A stretch of DNA of 64,000 nucleotides, taken from Chloroflexota bacterium (lineage in GTDB: Bacteria > Chloroflexota > Dehalococcoidia > Tepidiformales > Tepidiformaceae). The stretch is taken from assembly GCA_026702615.1 (NCBI GenBank), contig JAPPBY010000031.1:62001-126000 (forward strand). The letters are read 5' to 3'. The position numbers and the translations under genes were made by a program. Positions within the stretch are counted from its first letter, which is position 1; every line of letters starts with the position of its first letter. Of the stretch, positions 8,435 to 16,376 are shown one piece after another. Below the pieces are notes generated by a model. The model saw nothing but the letters and a program-made list of their open reading frames with translations, had not been told where the DNA came from and did no database searches.

Positions 8435-9664
8435 CTATCGCGTCAGATCCGAGATATCCGGCCCGCCCTCGGTTGCGACCACCCCCGCCTCGCGCAGCGC
8501 CTCCACCTCCTCCGCATCCATCCCCAGCAGCTCGCCCAGCACCTCCGCTGTGTGCTCCCCCATGCTCGGAGGCGGCCCCGCAATCCCCGACTCCGACCGC
8601 GACAGTCGCACGGGCGTGCCCGCCACCGGCAGCGTGCCCGCAACCGGATGCGTGACCTCCTGGATCATCTCGCGGTGCTGCACCTGCGGGTCGTTCACCA
8701 CGTCCTCGATCGTGTTCAGCGGCCCGCTCGGGATGTCCGCCGCCAGGAACTCCTTCAGCCAGTGGTCCCGCGGTTGCTTGCGGAACGCCTCGAACAGCAG
8801 CGGCTCGAGCGCCGCGTGATTCGCCGTGCGCTTCGGACCGGTGTCGAAGCGCGAATCGTCGATCAGGTCGGTCACGCCCAGCAGCGCGCACAGGATCGGC
8901 CACTGCTCGTCCCGGAACGCCAGCGCGACGACGATCCAGCCATCGGCTGCCGGGAACGCCTGGAACGGCGTTGCGCTCGGGTGCCGTGTACCGAGCGGTT
9001 TCGGGGCCTCGCCCGTCACGAAGTACCGCATGATCGCGTTCTCCAGCACGCTCACCTGGGCGTCAAGCATGCTGATGTCGATCGCCTGCCCCTCCCCACT
9101 CTTCCCCCGCTCGTGCAGCGCCGTCAGGATGCCGATGGCCGTATAGAGCCCTCCCACGATGTCGCCGTACGAGACTCCCGGGCGTACCGGGTCGCCGTCC
9201 GGCTCGCCCGTAATCGACATCACGCCGCCCATTCCCTGCACGATGATGTCGACCGCCGGGTGGTCCCGGTACGGCCCCGTCTGCCCGAACCCCGACGTGC
9301 TCGCGAAGATCAGGCCCGGGTTCCGCTCCCGCAGCGTGTCGTAGCCGATCCCGAGCCGGTCCATCGTCCCCGGCGTGAAGTTCTCCATGACTACGTCGAC
9401 CTTCTCGGCTAGGTCGAGCAGCAGGTTCCGGCCTTCGTCGCGCGTCAGGTCGATCGCGATCGACCGCTTCCCCCGGTTGATGCTGAAGAAGTAGCCGCTC
9501 CAGCCGTTCTGATAGGGACCGCTCGTGCGGGCCACGTCCCCCCACGGCGGGCGCTCCACCTTGATGACGTCCGCTCCCAGGTCCGACAGCACCATCGCCG
9601 CATACGGCCCCGAGAGCACCCAGGTCAGGTCAAGGATTCTGATGTCGTCGAGCGGTTTCGCCAC
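8435..9664 (-). CDS. CaiB/BaiF-type (class III) CoA transferase
   Basis: A 409-residue class III CoA transferase, which moves CoA between carboxylic acids through an aspartyl-CoA thioester. Recognisable blocks are the start (ILDLTWVLSGPYAAM), KVERPPWGDVAR, FASTSGFGQTGPYRDHPA with the following DIIVQGMGG, and VSYGDIVGGLYTAIGIL, the probable catalytic-Asp region. It is the last gene of a minus-strand run after the ABC permeases, 25 bp downstream of dppC. The transported compound may therefore be a carboxylate that is activated once inside; that link is inference. Confidence 0.88.
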   Translation of the reverse strand: MAKPLDDIRILDLTWVLSGPYAAMVLSDLGADVIKVERPPWGDVARTSGPYQNGWSGYFFSINRGKRSIAIDLTRDEGRNLLLDLAEKVDVVMENFTPGTMDRLGIGYDTLRERNPGLIFASTSGFGQTGPYRDHPAVDIIVQGMGGVMSITGEPDGDPVRPGVSYGDIVGGLYTAIGILTALHERGKSGEGQAIDISMLDAQVSVLENAIMRYFVTGEAPKPLGTRHPSATPFQAFPAADGWIVVALAFRDEQWPILCALLGVTDLIDDSRFDTGPKRTANHAALEPLLFEAFRKQPRDHWLKEFLAADIPSGPLNTIEDVVNDPQVQHREMIQEVTHPVAGTLPVAGTPVRLSRSESGIAGPPPSMGEHTAEVLGELLGMDAEEVEALREAGVVATEGGPDISDLTR

Positions 9665-9689
9665 GGCCCGCGAGTATACGTGCGGCCGA

Positions 9690-10625
9690 CTACCGCTGAC
9701 CCCGCAGCCGTGGGTCCAGCGTGTCGCGTAGCGCGTCCCCGAAGAGGTTGAACGCCAGCACCGTGACGCTCAGCGCGAGGCCCGGGAAGATGGCAATCCA
9801 GGGCGCCCGCACGAAATAGGTTCGGTTGCTCCCGGAGAGGTCGGCGCCCCACGACGGCGTCCCCTGCTCCACGCCCACCCCCAGGAAGCTCAGCGCCGAC
9901 TCCGTCAGGATGGCCGCCGGGAGTGTCGTGCTCATCACGATCAGCAGGAGGCCCACCAGGTTCGGGAAGATGTGGCGCCACATGATCCGCATCTCGCTCG
10001 CGCCGATGACGCGAGCCGATTCAACATAAATCGCCGCTCGCTGCTCCAGCACGTTCCCCCGCATGATGCGAAAGATCACCGGCGTGAACACGATGCAGAT
10101 CGCGACCACCAGCAGGAACTCCTCGGCGGCGAGAACCTGCCCGAGGTTGGGTAACTGGTCTCGTAGCGACGCGTGCAGGGTAAGCGCGAACAGGATCGAC
10201 GGGAACGCGATGAGCACGTCCGCCACGCGCCCGAAGGCGAAGTCGACGACGCCCCCGAGGTAGCCCGCGATGAGTGCCAGCGCGGTGCCTCCCAGCGCCG
10301 CCACGATCACCGTCGCCAGCCCGATCTTCAGAGAGACGCGACCGCCGTAGAGCACCCGCGACCACACGTCGCGGCCCTCCCGGTTGGTCCCGAAGAAGTG
10401 GCTGCCGCTCGGACTCTCGAGGATGGGGGTCACGCCGAAGCCTTCGGGGTCGCTCGTGCGGAGGACCGGGGCCGCGACGGCGCCGATGACCATGAGGATG
10501 ATGAGAACTGCCCCGATCGTGCCCAGCCGCTGCTGCCGCAGGAACCGCAGCACCCCCGCGTAGGGCCTTGCCGCTGGGCGGAGCGCTTGCTGGCTCAGGG
10601 CTGCTGCGGCCTCGCTCTCGGCCAT
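9690..10625 (-). CDS. ABC transporter permease, DppC/OppC type
   Basis: A 311-residue inner-membrane permease of the peptide/nickel/oligopeptide importer class. The N-terminus contains a helix (IGAVLIILMVIGAVAAP) and the family's LGTNREGRDVWSRVLYGGR-like block. The cytosolic coupling loop (RVIGASEMRIMWRHIFPN) follows, then the C-terminal SFLGVGVEQGTPSWGADL. The start codon overlaps the dppB stop (ATGA). No ATP-binding subunit is nearby, so the transporter must borrow or pair with distant ATPases. Confidence 0.9.
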   Translation of the reverse strand: MAESEAAAALSQQALRPAARPYAGVLRFLRQQRLGTIGAVLIILMVIGAVAAPVLRTSDPEGFGVTPILESPSGSHFFGTNREGRDVWSRVLYGGRVSLKIGLATVIVAALGGTALALIAGYLGGVVDFAFGRVADVLIAFPSILFALTLHASLRDQLPNLGQVLAAEEFLLVVAICIVFTPVIFRIMRGNVLEQRAAIYVESARVIGASEMRIMWRHIFPNLVGLLLIVMSTTLPAAILTESALSFLGVGVEQGTPSWGADLSGSNRTYFVRAPWIAIFPGLALSVTVLAFNLFGDALRDTLDPRLRGQR

Positions 10626-11575
10626 CAGTACCGGATCCTCGGATCAACGAATGTGTAGAGGACGTCGACGGCGAGGTTCACCAGCGTGAACATGAAGGCG
10701 AACACCATGATCGCCGCGAGCGCCACGGTGTAGTCGATGGAGACCACCGACTCAAACACGAGGAGCCCGAGTCCCGGAATCCCGAAGATCTGTTCCGCGA
10801 TCACCGAGCCGCCCAGCACCGCCCCCAGCTGGATGCCGATCACCGTGATCACCGCGATCATCGAGCTGCGGAACACGTGCCGGAGCACCACCGCCCGCTC
10901 CCGCAGCCCCTTTGCCCGCGCCGTCCGGACGTAGTCCGAGTAAAGCGTTTCCAGCATCGAGGAGCGCACGATGCGCGCCACGTAGGCCGCCGTCGCGATC
11001 GCCAGCGTAATCGCCGGCCAGATGATGATCTTCAGGTTGTTGAGCGGGTCGTCCTCAAACCGGACGTACTCCCACAGCGGGGTCCACGCCCACCAGATCG
11101 CGGGTAAGGTGATCACCAGCGTCGCCACCCAGAAGTTGGGCACGGAGATCCCCGAGATCGTCACGATGCGTAAGAACCCGTCCAGGAAGGTGCCCGGTCT
11201 GATGGCGGAGATGATCCCGACGGGGATGCCGATGAGCGCCGTCAACAGCACCGTGATCAGTCCCAACTCCGCCGTCACCGGCAGGCGTGACCGGATCTCG
11301 GGCGTCACCGGACGGCGGTTCTTCAGCGAGATGCCGAAGTCCCCCTGGATGGCGTTCCAGGCCCAGTCCCCGTACTGCACGAAGAACGGCCGGTCGAGCC
11401 CGAACTCTTCCTCAAGGCTGGCGATTGCCTGCTTATTCTGGTCCGGCGATACCAGCCCGAAGCCCGTCAGCGCCGCGTTCCCCGGCCGCAGGAAGAGCAG
11501 CCAGAACAGCAGCAGCGACATCCCGAACAACATGAACGGGACGGCGATCAACCGGCGCGCAATGTAGGCCTGCAT
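10625..11575 (-). CDS. ABC transporter permease, DppB/OppB type
   Basis: A 316-residue inner-membrane permease, partner of the DppC-type protein. It opens with YIARRLIAVPFMLFGMSLLLF, has about six helices, and carries the EAA-type coupling loop ARAKGLRERAVVLRHVFR before GGSVIAEQIFGIPGLG. It is separated from the binding-protein gene by 66 bp containing a stable stem-loop and overlaps dppC by 1 bp. It presumably imports a peptide- or glycoside-like solute captured by the Tat lipoprotein upstream. Confidence 0.9.
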   Translation of the reverse strand: MQAYIARRLIAVPFMLFGMSLLLFWLLFLRPGNAALTGFGLVSPDQNKQAIASLEEEFGLDRPFFVQYGDWAWNAIQGDFGISLKNRRPVTPEIRSRLPVTAELGLITVLLTALIGIPVGIISAIRPGTFLDGFLRIVTISGISVPNFWVATLVITLPAIWWAWTPLWEYVRFEDDPLNNLKIIIWPAITLAIATAAYVARIVRSSMLETLYSDYVRTARAKGLRERAVVLRHVFRSSMIAVITVIGIQLGAVLGGSVIAEQIFGIPGLGLLVFESVVSIDYTVALAAIMVFAFMFTLVNLAVDVLYTFVDPRIRY

Positions 11576-11593
11576 GCCTGGCAGACTCCACCA

Positions 11594-11625
11594 AGGCAGA
11601 ACGAGGGCAAACCCCCGTCCTGCCT
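11594..11625 (-). terminator. Intercistronic stem-loop between binding protein and dppB
   Basis: The arms 11594-11607 and 11612-11625 pair over 14 positions on the minus-strand RNA, with two G-U wobbles and a 4-nt loop. There is no U-run, so it looks like an attenuator or mRNA-stabilising hairpin rather than a full terminator. It sits 17 nt after the binding-protein stop. Such hairpins commonly keep the binding protein in excess over the permeases. Confidence 0.6.
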
Positions 11626-11641
11626 CTGCGGTCTCTGGCTC

Positions 11642-13417
11642 CTAGCCCTTGATGTACATGTCGTGTGTCCGGTTCAGCAACCCGCCCAGGAGGACATCGT
11701 CCTCCGGGAAGCTCCCGACCCGAGAGTTGTACACGACCCAGCTGTGACCCGGCACTGGCAGGTTGATGCCCGGCACCAGCTCTTCCAGTGCGAAGAGCTG
11801 CATCTCCTCCATCTTCTGGAGGCGAAGGTCCGGGTCCACCTCCTGCGCCTGCGCGGCCGTGAGGTCGATCAGCTTCTGGGCGTTCGCCACCAGGCTCGCG
11901 TCTGGCTGGTCCGTCCCGAAGCTCCACGACACGCCCGCGAAGGCGTCCGGGTTCATCATCGTCATGTTGTAGATCTCCGGCGTCGTGCTCGCGTTGTACG
12001 GCACCACGAAGAGCTCCCACTGCTTGATTGGCTCGCGAGCCCGCGCCACATACGTCGTCACGTCGTGGATCAGCGGCTCCGCGGTAACGCCGAGGTTCTC
12101 CTCCATCTGGCGCGCGAGGAACTCGGCCATCGTCGAACCCCGCGGGTCGATGCTCGACTCGATGCGGATGTGGTCGACTTCGATGCCCGAAGCCTCCCAC
12201 AGCTCCCGCGCCTTCTGCGGGTCGAAGACCCGGTACGACTGCAGCGTTTCCTGGTCGAGCGCAAAGCCCGGCAAGGCCTGCCCCACGGGACCGTCGTACA
12301 CGCCGTCACCCGCGTACAGCGTGGCGATCATCGCGTCGTAGTCGATCGCGTAGGAGACCGCCTGGCGTGCGCGCTTGTCCACGAACTTGATGTTGTCGTA
12401 CGCGAGGAAGCGCGCCTCAGTCGAGGCCACTTCCTTTGCCACGAAGCGGTCGTCCCCCGTGAACTCCTCGAACTCGATGCTGTCGGCGATTGCCGGGATG
12501 TAGTCGATGTCTCCCGCGAAGAACGCCGCCTTCACCGCCGCCCGGTCCACGATGATCCGTGTCTCGTGACGGTCAATGTACGGGGCGCCCTCCAGGAAGT
12601 GCGTCGAGGGGTTTTCGTGCGCGTAGTAGTCCGGGTATCGCGCTAGCGCCACGCCTGCGCTGTCACGCTGCTCGATGATGTACGGACCCGCGCCCGCGTC
12701 CAGCTCCTGCACGTTGCCGTTCGCCTGCTGGTCCAGCAGCGCCTTCGAGACGATGCCGTACGACGTGGCGGCCATCAGCACCGGCGCCGAGGCCGCCGGC
12801 GCCTTCAGATCCACCCTCGCCGTCGACTCGTCGACAGCGGTGATGGTGTCCATGAAGCCCCAGTTCGCCTCGTTCACCTGCGAACCCTGGTCAGCCAGCA
12901 GTGCGGGGAACCGGCTCCAGGTGCTCGAGACATCTTCCGCCGTCACCGCGCTGCCGTCGTGGTGGAACGTCATGCCCGGCCGTAGCGGGAAGACGATCGT
13001 CGTGTTGTCTGGCTGCTCCATCGCCGTTGCCGCATCGAACAGGAACTCGTTCGTGGAGACCTTGTACAGATGCGTGTGGTTGTAGATGCGAGCCAGGATC
13101 TCGTTGTTGTTGATGACCTTCAGCCCCGGGTCGATACCGTCGTCGACCTGGGTCTTGCTCTGGCGGAAGGTGCCGCCGGGCATGGGGCCATCGGCAGGCG
13201 CCGCGGCCTCCGTTGCCGCCGGCGCCTCGGTAGCCGCGGCCTCGGTTTCCTCCGCAGCCGGTTCCTGCGGCTCACTCGGGGCGTCGTCATCGTCGTCGTC
13301 ACCGCACCCGACGGCCACCAGGCCTGCCGAGCCCGCTGCCAGCGCCGCGCCTCCAATCAGGAAGCTGCGTCGTGATCGCCGGCGCCTCCAGTAGCGCCCC
13401 CAGTAACTCTCTCGCAT
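11642..13417 (-). CDS. Tat-exported solute-binding lipoprotein, peptide/nickel ABC type (SBP_bac_5)
   Basis: A 591-residue extracytoplasmic binding protein. The N-terminus has a twin-arginine motif (SRRSFLIGG, residues 15-23), a hydrophobic stretch and a lipobox ending at Cys38. An acidic and Ala/Pro/Glu/Thr-rich linker to about residue 80 follows. The mature part has the family-5 fold: NNNEILARIYNHTHLYK, then TEDVSSTW-like and QAVSYAIDYDAMI blocks. It is the first gene of an operon with dppB, dppC and the CoA transferase. The AT-rich upstream region with TTGCAATTGACTTAGACT may hold its promoter. The ligand is unknown. Confidence 0.9.
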   Translation of the reverse strand: MRESYWGRYWRRRRSRRSFLIGGAALAAGSAGLVAVGCGDDDDDDAPSEPQEPAAEETEAAATEAPAATEAAAPADGPMPGGTFRQSKTQVDDGIDPGLKVINNNEILARIYNHTHLYKVSTNEFLFDAATAMEQPDNTTIVFPLRPGMTFHHDGSAVTAEDVSSTWSRFPALLADQGSQVNEANWGFMDTITAVDESTARVDLKAPAASAPVLMAATSYGIVSKALLDQQANGNVQELDAGAGPYIIEQRDSAGVALARYPDYYAHENPSTHFLEGAPYIDRHETRIIVDRAAVKAAFFAGDIDYIPAIADSIEFEEFTGDDRFVAKEVASTEARFLAYDNIKFVDKRARQAVSYAIDYDAMIATLYAGDGVYDGPVGQALPGFALDQETLQSYRVFDPQKARELWEASGIEVDHIRIESSIDPRGSTMAEFLARQMEENLGVTAEPLIHDVTTYVARAREPIKQWELFVVPYNASTTPEIYNMTMMNPDAFAGVSWSFGTDQPDASLVANAQKLIDLTAAQAQEVDPDLRLQKMEEMQLFALEELVPGINLPVPGHSWVVYNSRVGSFPEDDVLLGGLLNRTHDMYIKG

Positions 13418-13512
13418 GTCGATCTCCCCGGGTGCTGAGTCGTCGGCAGTCTAAGTCAATTGCAATATGCCCGTCAGCAAGTTTCGTGATTCTGGCTGCG
13501 GCCGTCCCGCGC

Positions 13513-13518
13513 TATCAT
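13513..13518 (+). promoter_or_regulatory. -10-like element for a probably leaderless transcript
   Basis: TATCAT ends exactly 6 nt before the GTG at 13525, and no ribosome-binding site is visible. That is the distance expected if transcription starts at the start codon itself. Confidence 0.45.
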
Positions 13519-13524
13519 CCAGCC

Positions 13525-14193
13525 GTGGTTCAGGTCGATTGGCACCGCGTCGCCGCCCTCGACGACCTCGAAGAAGGTGACATCAAGACCGTTCTCGCGG
13601 GGCGAAACGTGCTCGTGCTCACGCTGCACGAGGGTCGCTACGGCGCCCTCGACAACCGCTGTCCGCATGAGAACGCTCCCCTTGGCGAGGGCTACATCGA
13701 TCGCGGCTGGCTCATCTGTCCCCTCCACCAGTACGAGTTCGACCCCCACGACGGCCACCCCTCCCCCACGTACGAGGAGGGGCCGCCGTCCTACCCCGTC
13801 GAAATGCGCGACGACGGCGTCTACGTCGCCATCGAGGATCTCGCCGCCAGCTATGAGGAGGCCCGCCAGGGATTCTTTGCCGCCACCGAGGCCGCCAACG
13901 CGCTCGTCAACGCCACCGAAGGCGCTCGTGCGATCCTCGTCGACTGGCGCCGCGCCGCCGTCGTCGGCACCGACGTCGAGCCCCCGCAGGGGATGCCCCG
14001 TACCGTCGAGGCCGCGGATCTCCCGGACGCGCTCGCCATCGCCCGGGCCCTTCGCGCCTGGCACGACTCCCACGAGGCCATGCGCGTCGCCTTCAACCGC
14101 ATCCCCCGTGAGGAGAGGCCCAGCGTCGCGCGCCCACCCCAGAAGTACCCTGCCCCCGCACCCAGCTCCGTTCCCCGGATGACCTTCGGCTAG
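13525..14193 (+). CDS. Rieske [2Fe-2S] domain protein
   Basis: A 222-residue protein with an N-terminal Rieske ferredoxin domain. The ligand pairs are Cys46-Pro-His48 and Cys65-Pro-Leu-His68, with 16 residues between them, as in small Rieske ferredoxins and nitrite-reductase small subunits. The C-terminal ~120 residues are helical, Ala-rich and unassigned. There is no membrane helix, so it is a cytosolic electron carrier. GTG 13525 is chosen because it matches the start of the domain; the open frame upstream is not conserved-looking. The aldo-keto reductase follows after 5 bp, suggesting one operon. Confidence 0.85.
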   Translation: MVQVDWHRVAALDDLEEGDIKTVLAGRNVLVLTLHEGRYGALDNRCPHENAPLGEGYIDRGWLICPLHQYEFDPHDGHPSPTYEEGPPSYPVEMRDDGVYVAIEDLAASYEEARQGFFAATEAANALVNATEGARAILVDWRRAAVVGTDVEPPQGMPRTVEAADLPDALAIARALRAWHDSHEAMRVAFNRIPREERPSVARPPQKYPAPAPSSVPRMTFG

Positions 14194-14198
14194 CTCTC

Positions 14199-15020
14199 GT
14201 GAGTCAACTGAAGCGGCGCAGGCTCGGCCGGACCGGCCTCATGGTCCCCGAACTCGGCCTCGGTGCCATGGATACCCCCACATCCCCGGAAGGCGGCGAC
14301 ACACTCCGCGCCGCCATCGAGGCCGGAATCACCTTCATCGACACCGCCCGCGAGTACGCCGGCAGCGAGATGCTCATCGGCCGGTCGCTGCGCGAGACGC
14401 CGCCGCCCGATGACCTCTGCCTCGCCAGCAAGACGTTTAGCCGTACCGCCAACGGCGCCCAGTACGACATCGACCGCTCGCTCCGCGCCCTCGGCCGGGA
14501 ACGCATCGCCCTCTACCAGCTCCACGATGTCTCTACGCCCGAGGCGTGGGACGCGGTCATGCAAGGGGACGGCGCCCTCGATGGTCTTCAGGCCGCTCGC
14601 GAGCGCGGCCTGATCGGCCATATCGGCATCTCCTCCCACACCGCCGAGATAGTCCGACTGGCCATCACCTCCGGCCAGTTCGACACCGTCATGCTCGAGT
14701 ACTCCGCCTTCTATCCGGCGACCGCCTCGCTCATCGACCTCGCCGCCGAGCACGACGTCGGTGTGATCGTCATGCGACCCGTCGGCGGCTCCGGTCGCAC
14801 CAGCGCTATGCGGGGCCGCATTGCCGAGGGCTACGACGGCCCCCTCACGCCCGCGAACCTCCTCCGCTACGTCTGGTCGAACCCCGGCGTCTCTGTCGCC
14901 ATTCCCGGCGCCCGCTACCCCTCCCGCATCCGCGACAATGTCGCGACTGCCTCGGAGTGGCTTCCCATGGACGAGACCGAGCGACGCGCCCTCGAAGCCG
15001 AAGCCGCCCGCCTCTACTAG
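14199..15020 (+). CDS. Aldo/keto reductase
   Basis: A 273-residue NAD(P)H-dependent oxidoreductase with a TIM barrel. The full catalytic tetrad is visible: Asp48 (FIDTA), Tyr53 (REYAGSE), Lys78 (ASKT) and His109 (YQLHD). The opening KRRRLGRTGLMVPELGLGAM is typical of the YajO/YhdN-like group, and the C-terminal VSVAIPGARYPSRIRDN is the cofactor phosphate-binding loop. It starts with GTG 5 bp after the Rieske gene. The protein is short for the family but complete. Confidence 0.92.
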   Translation: MSQLKRRRLGRTGLMVPELGLGAMDTPTSPEGGDTLRAAIEAGITFIDTAREYAGSEMLIGRSLRETPPPDDLCLASKTFSRTANGAQYDIDRSLRALGRERIALYQLHDVSTPEAWDAVMQGDGALDGLQAARERGLIGHIGISSHTAEIVRLAITSGQFDTVMLEYSAFYPATASLIDLAAEHDVGVIVMRPVGGSGRTSAMRGRIAEGYDGPLTPANLLRYVWSNPGVSVAIPGARYPSRIRDNVATASEWLPMDETERRALEAEAARLY

Positions 15021-15083
15021 CAGACGCCGGGCTGTTCACACCCCGCGCTCGTCGGGCCGGTATCGTGCCCCCGACCGCTCGCT

Positions 15084-16298
15084 GTGACCGCACCCAACGC
15101 CACCCCCACTCCTGATCGCGGACTCCTCTGGGACACCGTCGGCTACTTCCTCCGCCTCGGCTTTGTCGCCTTCGGCGGCCCCGCCGCTCATGTCGCGATC
15201 ATGCGCCGCGACCTCGTCGAACGCCGCAAGTGGCTCACCGACCAGGACCTCCTCGATCATCTCGCCGTCGCCAGCCTCATCCCCGGCCCCAACTCCACCG
15301 AGCTGGTCATGCACCTCGGCGCCCGCCGCGCGGGCTGGGCTGGACTCTGGCTGGGGGGCGCTGCCTTTATCCTGCCCGCCTTCGCGATCGTCCTCGTCTT
15401 CGCCTGGGTCTACGTCGAGTACGGCGAGACGGATATTGGCCTCGACCTGCTGCGCGGCGTGCAGCCGGTCATCCTCGCGATCGTCGTGCAGGCGATCTGG
15501 GGCCTGCGCACGACAGCCGTCCGCGCCTGGGATACGGCCGTCGTCGCTGGCGCCGCCGTCGTCCTCGCCGTCCTCGGGCTGAACGAGGCGATCGTCATCG
15601 TCGGCGCCGGTGCTGTCCTCCTCGCGTGGCGGCGGCTCGCCCCCGAGCCCCTCCGCAAGCCCCTCGCCTCCCCGCTTCCCGACCCCCGCCTCGCCTGGCG
15701 TGCGGCACGCCGCTGGCTCCGCGTGACCGGCCGTCGCGCCGGCGGCCTCGTGCTCCTCGCGAGCCCTGCCGGATTCGCCCTGCCGGAGCTCTTCTGGGTG
15801 TTCCTCAAGATCGGCGGCACCCTCTACGGCAGCGGCTACGTGCTCGTCGCCTTCCTCGAGGCCGACTTCGTCACGAACCGGGGCTGGCTCACCGAGCAGA
15901 CCCTCGTGGACGCCGTCGCCGTCGGCCAGTTCACCCCCGGACCCGTCTTCACCACCGCCACTTTCGTCGGCTACGTCTTCGATGGTTTCCTCGGCGCGAT
16001 TGTCGCGACGGTTGCCATCTTCCTTCCCTCGTTCCTCTTCGTTGCCATCACTCACCCCCTCGTCCCCCGCCTCCGCGAGGCGCCCTGGGCCTCCGGCTTC
16101 CTTGACGGTGTAGGTGCTGCCGCCGTCGCCGTCATGGGCGTGGTGGTCATCTCCCTTGGCCGCATTGTCATCGACGATGCGTTCGCCGCTGTTGTTCTGG
16201 CCGTCGCTGCTCTTGTCCTCGTCCGCTTCTCCCCGAGCACCGTCTGGCTCGTACTTGCTGGCGGGGCCGCCGGCCTCGTCGCAGGCGTTGTTCCCTAG
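15084..16298 (+). CDS. chrA: Chromate transporter family protein ChrA (two-domain)
   Basis: A 404-residue membrane protein of the CHR family, which exports chromate or related oxyanions. It is the long, two-domain form. The first half has FVAFGGPAAHVAIMR and IPGPNSTELVMHLG; the second repeats the pattern with KIGGTLYGSGYVLVAFLE and FTPGPVFTTATFVGY. About ten to twelve helices are predictable. The start is GTG with a TATCGT -10-like hexamer at 15061-15066. Chromate transport is the family assignment; sulfate or another anion cannot be excluded. Confidence 0.88.
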   Translation: MTAPNATPTPDRGLLWDTVGYFLRLGFVAFGGPAAHVAIMRRDLVERRKWLTDQDLLDHLAVASLIPGPNSTELVMHLGARRAGWAGLWLGGAAFILPAFAIVLVFAWVYVEYGETDIGLDLLRGVQPVILAIVVQAIWGLRTTAVRAWDTAVVAGAAVVLAVLGLNEAIVIVGAGAVLLAWRRLAPEPLRKPLASPLPDPRLAWRAARRWLRVTGRRAGGLVLLASPAGFALPELFWVFLKIGGTLYGSGYVLVAFLEADFVTNRGWLTEQTLVDAVAVGQFTPGPVFTTATFVGYVFDGFLGAIVATVAIFLPSFLFVAITHPLVPRLREAPWASGFLDGVGAAAVAVMGVVVISLGRIVIDDAFAAVVLAVAALVLVRFSPSTVWLVLAGGAAGLVAGVVP

Positions 16299-16338
16299 GC
16301 GTCTTCGAACCCGTCCTTCATCCGGACGTGCTAGCGTT

Positions 16339-16359
16339 CGCGCTCGATACGCGAGCGCG
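16339..16359. repeat. 8-bp inverted repeat upstream of the luciferase-like gene
   Basis: CGCGCTCG at 16339-16346 and CGAGCGCG at 16352-16359 form a perfect stem with a 5-nt loop in the 78-bp gap after chrA. It may be a weak terminator or an operator, or chance in GC-rich DNA. Confidence 0.3.
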
Positions 16360-16376
16360 CTGGCGCGGAGAGTTCC

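Noticed and set aside
16299-16376. TTCGAAC string resembling a tRNA T-loop in the gap after chrA
   Set aside because: No acceptor, D or anticodon stem can be folded around it in the 78-bp gap.
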